This document shows, piece after piece, positions 35,034 to 38,556 of a stretch of DNA of 38,556 nucleotides (within the stretch, counting starts at the first letter, position 1; each line of letters begins with the position of its first letter). The notes beneath the pieces were generated by a model. That model did not search any database. It was not told the DNA's origin and was given only the letters and a program-made list of their open reading frames with translations. The position numbers and the translations under genes were made by a program. The stretch is from positions 1 to 38,556 of the forward strand of contig JAFTJB010000009.1 of NCBI GenBank assembly GCA_017456625.1. The letters are read 5' to 3'. The stretch comes from Clostridia bacterium. Its GTDB lineage: Bacteria; Bacillota; Clostridia; Oscillospirales; CAG-272.

Positions 35034-35642
35034 TTATTTCTTTATTACTTTCTTGCACCAAGTGCGTTTATTGCATTTAGGACACTTCAAGTACCGAGTC
35101 GTTCCTCTATGCAACGCGTTAAGTGCCTGCTTATAGGTAGGCACGATCTCGTAACCGCAGTTTTTGCACTTATAAGCACCTACGCTGACCTCGAGCTTTA
35201 ATGCGTAGAAACACGGTATCAGGAAGACCACGCAGAGCGTAAGTATTGCAACGATCATCCAAGGTCCCTCGGTCATAAAAAACGCGATGATCGCAAGACC
35301 TCCAATCAATCCAATGATACTCACTGCCATAATCGTCCACATTGCATTCCAAATAGTTTTGTTTTTCTTTTCTAATTCCTTTGCCATTTCAAGCAAAAGC
35401 TGTTCGTTTTTTTGATTGTTGTTTTCCATACAGATCTTCTCCCCACTTAATAATTCGTTTACACTGATGCCAAGGATTTCACAAAGAGCAAGCATGAGCG
35501 AGGAATCGGGCATCGCTTTCCCCGTCTCCCATTTCGAGACCGCCCTGTCTGTGATGTTCAGCCTTTCCGCCAACTGCATTTGCGTTAAATTATTCTGCTT
35601 TCTGCACTCGGCAATAAATTTTCCAATCTTGATCTGGTCCAT
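35034..35642 (-). CDS. XRE regulator with two membrane segments and C-terminal zinc ribbon
   Basis: The 202 residues begin with an XRE helix-turn-helix (1-65: IGKFIAECRKQNNLTQMQLAERL, ITDRAVSKWETGKAMPDSSLML). A charged linker follows, then two hydrophobic segments at about 98-120 and 127-147, and a zinc ribbon (YKCKNCGYEI...LKCPKCNKRTWC). AAGGAGGT precedes the ATG. A TATACT lies upstream with a weak TAGACT at 17 bp, and just beyond that an inverted repeat that may be its operator. It resembles the 9264-10703 gene in the order HTH then membrane, but is otherwise unrelated in sequence. Confidence 0.78.
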   Translation of the reverse strand: MDQIKIGKFIAECRKQNNLTQMQLAERLNITDRAVSKWETGKAMPDSSLMLALCEILGISVNELLSGEKICMENNNQKNEQLLLEMAKELEKKNKTIWNAMWTIMAVSIIGLIGGLAIIAFFMTEGPWMIVAILTLCVVFLIPCFYALKLEVSVGAYKCKNCGYEIVPTYKQALNALHRGTTRYLKCPKCNKRTWCKKVIKK

Positions 35643-35703
35643 ACTTCACACCTCCTTTCCTGATGCAAGTATAGCGCATCATCCTGTAAAAGTCTACACA
35701 CCA

Positions 35704-35731
35704 ACGGTTGAGTTGGGGAGAAATCAACCGT
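35704..35731 (-). promoter_or_regulatory. Inverted repeat upstream of the XRE gene (possible operator)
   Basis: ACGGTTGA (35704-35711) and TCAACCGT (35724-35731) are exact reverse complements, 12 bp apart. They lie just upstream of the likely -35 of the XRE gene. Centre-to-centre spacing is 20 bp, about two helical turns. Autoregulation is plausible but unproven. Confidence 0.4.
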
Positions 35732-35761
35732 CAAGAGATCAAAACGCGACACGTATTGCAA

Positions 35762-35790
35762 AAAAAGCCTTGCTTGCAGCAAAGCTTTTT
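35762..35790 (-). terminator. Terminator of the small membrane protein gene
   Basis: Arms 35762-35773 and 35779-35790 pair with one mismatch around a 5-nt loop and end in A and T runs. Confidence 0.65.
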
Positions 35791-35823
35791 CACGCACGTG
35801 GGCTTTCAGATCAGTTCGTAGCC

Positions 35824-36036
35824 TCAATCCTTTTCGCGCCCGGATCTTATCTTGTCCCGGATCAAAAGTGCGATGCCGTAAAGCAGATCCAAAACCAAAC
35901 CCAGCATAATACCAAAAATGATCTCCTCGGACTTCTCTCCCTGCGCCAATCGAAGCAGCACAGAAAAGCAAACGGTCAATACGGGAATGAGAACAAACGG
36001 CAAATACGCAAAAAAATCTTTCCACTTTTGTTTCAT
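35824..36036 (-). CDS. Small two-TM membrane protein
   Basis: The 70 residues hold two hydrophobic segments (about 9-30 and 38-58) with charged ends (MKQKWKD, IRDKIRSGREKD). GGAGGT precedes the ATG, and a promoter and a terminator fit the gene tightly. These support a real gene. No family is recognised. Confidence 0.6.
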   Translation of the reverse strand: MKQKWKDFFAYLPFVLIPVLTVCFSVLLRLAQGEKSEEIIFGIMLGLVLDLLYGIALLIRDKIRSGREKD

Positions 36037-36078
36037 ATCAGTCCACCTCCAACAAATTCAAGTTTATCTATTAGTTGT

Positions 36079-36107
36079 ATTATACCATAAAAGCGGTGAA
36101 AAGTAAA
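36079..36107 (-). promoter_or_regulatory. Promoter of the small membrane protein gene
   Basis: TTTACT (36107-36102), 17 bp and TATAAT (36084-36079) face left. Confidence 0.7.
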
Positions 36108-36208
36108 TAAGACGGCAGAGTTTTTACAAATTGAACCGCCCTTTTTGATGAAAGAAAATCGTGCTCGATAGATTCAGCCATTTTTGCTTTGTATTCTTTG
36201 AAGATAAA

Positions 36209-36370
36209 TTGACGGGCAAGCCGTCATGAATTGAAGCCTACGGCTTCATGATTTGAAATCTGCGATTTCATGAATTGAATTGCCCTGCTGCTTTAATGCC
36301 GTAGGCAATTCATGCACCAAAGGTGCAATTCATGGCGTAAGCCAATTCATGCCCCACGGGCAATTCATTG
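36209..36370. repeat. Array of short hairpins joined by ATGAATT/AATTCAT linkers
   Basis: At least seven small inverted repeats follow one another, each with a 3-5-nt loop: GACGG/CCGTC (36211), TGAAGCC/GGCTTCA (36232), TGAAATC/GATTTCA (36254), TGCC/GGCA (36297), TGCACC/GGTGCA (36313), TGGC/GCCA (36333) and TGCCC/GGGCA (36350). The stems differ, but the linkers keep ATGAATT on the left half and AATTCAT on the right half. The array is thus roughly mirror-symmetric about 36290, and a larger stem (36277-36284 with 36304-36311) spans the centre. Confidence 0.75.
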
Positions 36371-36395
36371 CACCCCAGTTCATCCAAGAGATAAC

Positions 36396-36450
36396 AAAAA
36401 TGCCCCGCAGATGCGGAGCATTTTTGCAGATTTCGACCTTCGGTCGAAAT
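36396..36450. terminator. Two terminator-like hairpins
   Basis: 36396-36425 forms a stem ending in A5/T5 with one internal mismatch, and 36430-36438 pairs with 36442-36450 around TTC. They could end transcripts from either side, including the methyltransferase gene. Confidence 0.6.
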
Positions 36451-36480
36451 TATTTCTTGGAGTTTTAAGAACACTGTTTG

Positions 36481-36567
36481 ATATCGTGAATATCGTGGAA
36501 ATACGTGTGATATCGTAGATTTATCGTGTGTTTTCGTGCGATATCGTGAATAACGTGAGTATCGTTG
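36481..36567. repeat. Nine degenerate copies of an ATATCGTGA-type repeat
   Basis: Units of 9-12 bp run head to tail: ATATCGTGA, ATATCGTGG, AAATACGTGTG, ATATCGTAG, ATTTATCGTGTG, TTTTCGTGCG, ATATCGTGA, ATAACGTGA, GTATCGTTG. The period is close to one DNA turn. No gene is evident across them. Confidence 0.7.
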
Positions 36568-36576
36568 CATAAAGTG

Positions 36577-36597
36577 TTGCACCAAATTTGCACCAAA
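36577..36597. repeat. Short direct repeat TTGCACCAAA
   Basis: TTGCACCAAA occurs at 36577-36586 and again at 36588-36597, followed by ATCACACC. It borders the AT-rich methyltransferase gene. It may be a leftover of an integration event or a protein binding site; the sequence alone does not say. Confidence 0.45.
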
Positions 36598-36646
36598 ATC
36601 ACACCAGCACACTTGTCCCGCGTTCTTCTTTACTTGCTATTGAAAA

Positions 36647-38556
36647 TCAAAGCAAATATTTGTTAATGACATCTCTTGCAAGTTCAGAAGGATTTGAATT
36701 GACAGTTTCATAAATCCGCAATACCTCGCTTGCAAGTTCTTGCTGTACTTCAATAGGGGGCTTTGGTATTCTCACTTTTTTATACTCAGGCATTTTCAAA
36801 TTCAACAACCGTACTCCGTGTTGTAAGGATATTGTTCCGCCCAACATATAAAATTCGTTTAGCATTACCCACAAATAAGCAGGATCATACTCTTTATTGA
36901 ATACTCGAATGCGTGAACAGAAATTAGAGAAAGAATACTGTTCATCTCCGCTATAATCAAACAGCCTTACTCGTCCTACTGGTTGCGTAGGGCTACCGCC
37001 CGATTTTTCCAACAAGATATCCCCATAAGCTAATAACCTACTTGAAAGTTTACTGGTTTCTATATCTATTTCCTCAATATCCTCAAAATCGATCTTGCCA
37101 GTATTCAGCTTAAAGTTGGTATTTCGGAGCACTTTGGTCAAAAGCATTTCGCCCTTTTCGCCTTTCCACAAACCATCTTGGAATTTTGCTATAGTATCTA
37201 AGGGGAAAGACTTGTATTTGCTTAAAAATGTTATTTTCTTGGTTGCATTGATATTTATCGTTTTCTCTAATGATACAGCTTTATAGTTAATTAAATCATT
37301 CAAAGATGAAACGTTTACTATTCCATTCAAGCTTTGAGACACAGCACCATTATTTTTCAAAAACGCATTGTATACATAATAGTTAAGTTTATCGGGACTG
37401 TACTGATTGTTTGAATCGAACAGTTTTGTTCCCGTCTTTAACATTTTTATGCCTTCGTGCCCTCTTCTGTTGGAAAATTCATAACCAAGTATTTTCTTTT
37501 CTAATTTTTTATTACTTGCTTTGGTAATTACAGGATTTTGATCATACGCAAGAAGGAAATACAAAATCCTGTCTTTTTCAAATTCAAAGACTTTCTCATA
37601 GAACAAGTTTTGGATAAATTCTTCTTGCTCGGTTGTTGTTTTTTGTTTGAACGCTTTGCCCTCTTTAAGCTTCTTCAAGAAACTCTGAGACTCAAACCAT
37701 TTCTTATAGTCCTTAAATAGTTCTTGCTCCTGCATAGCTTCATTGGGCTTTCTGTTGACAAAAGAAATATAATCATCAATAGATATATCTTCGTAAACAT
37801 TCGCAACATATTTTGAAAATGCCTTTTCAATTCCCAAAACGGTAACTTCCTTGGGTTTATCAAAGAAAGTATTTACAGCGTTGATAATATGCTTATGATC
37901 CGAATTCGATCTTCTCTCCAAAAACAATGTTACAGTATTAGAGTTTGTAGCCATAAATGTTTTTGTTCCAAATTCAGTTATTGCTATTATTCTAAAATAT
38001 TTAAGTAACAGTTCTCTTGTTGCAATATATATTCCGGAATTACTAAGAACTGTAATTGGCAAAATAATAGCGGCATATCCACCTACTTTAACCAACTGTT
38101 TCATACGCTCAATAAAAAGACATTCGATTTCTGCACTTTTATCTGAAAATCTATTAAATAACTCAAAAGACTCATCACCATATTTGACAGTTGCCTTAAA
38201 AGCATTTACAGAATACGGTGGATTTGCAATCAATATATCAAATTGAGCGTTATCCTTGTGATCCTCGTTGCTTGTCATTTTTAGTTTGCCTTTGTATTCC
38301 TTAGACTTCTCAAAATGATCCAAGCCGTTGGCTCTAATGATATTAGCTTCGCCATCACCATTGAGGAACGAACTGACTTTCGAGGACTTTACAAGACGAT
38401 AATCGGCATCAATGCCATACACATAATCTCCAGCCCATCCAAATTTGTCATTGTCTATCCAGCCCTGCAATTTTTTACGTGCTTGGGGCTTAGCAATGCT
38501 CATATCTAACTCGTTTTCAATGATCGATTGCACCTTATCCATATATTCGGTCAAGA
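36647..38556 (-). CDS. Type I-like DNA methyltransferase fused to a specificity domain (5' end missing)
   Basis: About 635 residues are visible and the frame runs off the right edge. NPPY (about 111-114, in DILIANPPYSV) is the catalytic motif IV of N6-adenine methyltransferases of HsdM type. The preceding VYGIDADYRLVKSSKV and the region around it are consistent with the part after SAM motif I, which must lie outside the window. Residues about 430-635 look like one HsdS target-recognition half (FPLDTIAKFQDGLW, LLAYGDILLEKSGG, SNFCSRIRVF, LLNLKMPEYKKVRIPKPPIEVQQELA). It is thus an M-S fusion with a single recognition domain. The coding DNA is AT-rich (18 G+C of 60 at 37201-37260, against 36 of 60 at 27301-27360), which points to horizontal transfer. 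A restriction subunit, if any, is outside the window. Confidence 0.82.
   Translation of the reverse strand, partial: LTEYMDKVQSIIENELDMSIAKPQARKKLQGWIDNDKFGWAGDYVYGIDADYRLVKSSKVSSFLNGDGEANIIRANGLDHFEKSKEYKGKLKMTSNEDHKDNAQFDILIANPPYSVNAFKATVKYGDESFELFNRFSDKSAEIECLFIERMKQLVKVGGYAAIILPITVLSNSGIYIATRELLLKYFRIIAITEFGTKTFMATNSNTVTLFLERRSNSDHKHIINAVNTFFDKPKEVTVLGIEKAFSKYVANVYEDISIDDYISFVNRKPNEAMQEQELFKDYKKWFESQSFLKKLKEGKAFKQKTTTEQEEFIQNLFYEKVFEFEKDRILYFLLAYDQNPVITKASNKKLEKKILGYEFSNRRGHEGIKMLKTGTKLFDSNNQYSPDKLNYYVYNAFLKNNGAVSQSLNGIVNVSSLNDLINYKAVSLEKTININATKKITFLSKYKSFPLDTIAKFQDGLWKGEKGEMLLTKVLRNTNFKLNTGKIDFEDIEEIDIETSKLSSRLLAYGDILLEKSGGSPTQPVGRVRLFDYSGDEQYSFSNFCSRIRVFNKEYDPAYLWVMLNEFYMLGGTISLQHGVRLLNLKMPEYKKVRIPKPPIEVQQELASEVLRIYETVNSNPSELARDVINKYLL

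Noticed and set aside
36209..36370. CRISPR array
   Set aside because: The units are short hairpins with changing stems and 7-8-bp linkers; there are no constant repeats of CRISPR length, no unique spacers and no cas genes.
36310..36612. - strand frame of 100 codons across the repeats
   Set aside because: It is made of the ATCGTG repeat and hairpin array, giving RYSRYSRY-type sequence, and lacks a ribosome site.

Overview
The window looks like chromosomal DNA of an anaerobic Clostridia-type member of the Bacillota. Shine-Dalgarno sites are strong AGGAGG types, nearly every promoter is a near-consensus TTGACA-17-TATAAT pair, lipoproteins have Gram-positive lipoboxes, one gene has a T-box leader, and two surface proteins carry SipW-dependent (TasA/camelysin-type) signal peptides. 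No 16S rRNA, tRNA or ribosomal gene is present, so I do not name a genus. Most of the window is moderately GC-rich; the right end (about 36.6-38.6 kb) is clearly AT-rich and looks acquired.

Layout. 1-264: 3' end of a large serine recombinase. 327-9147: the most interesting region. Two leftward SipW-type surface protein genes (1766 aa with a C-terminal Hint domain, and 724 aa with a 171-aa tandem repeat) lie downstream of a promoter that sits inside a roughly 220-bp segment bounded by a perfect 20-bp inverted repeat. A tyrosine recombinase gene ends 31 bp from the right repeat. I read this as an invertible-promoter (phase-variation) switch, shown in the ON orientation. 9264-14423: two paralogous lipoproteins, a membrane-bound XRE regulator and a secreted hypothetical protein. 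14638-18639: a ferritin-like protein, a zinc-ribbon membrane protein, an OmpR/HK two-component pair and a Cof-type HAD phosphatase. 18716-20365: a lone trpB under a T-box whose specifier triplet reads UGG (Trp). 20485-26243: a DUF2142 membrane protein, a YgjV-like protein and a trkA-trkH potassium uptake operon.

26512-29549: an operon of a GlpA-like FAD/[2Fe-2S] dehydrogenase, a GlpB-like flavoprotein and a DUF1667 protein, probably glycerol-3-phosphate oxidation. 29658-34996: a Nudix hydrolase, a lipoprotein, two tandem xylose-isomerase-like TIM-barrel proteins and an SLC13/ArsB-type permease. 35034-36036: an XRE/zinc-ribbon membrane protein and a small membrane protein. 36037-36646: no credible gene, but a hairpin array, two terminator-like hairpins, a nine-copy ATCGTG-type repeat and a short direct repeat. 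36647-38556: an AT-rich Type I-like DNA methyltransferase fused to a specificity domain, cut off by the window edge.

Gene starts were chosen from ribosome binding sites and from where the promoter places the transcript start. Several longer frames begin upstream of the predicted transcript start and were trimmed.
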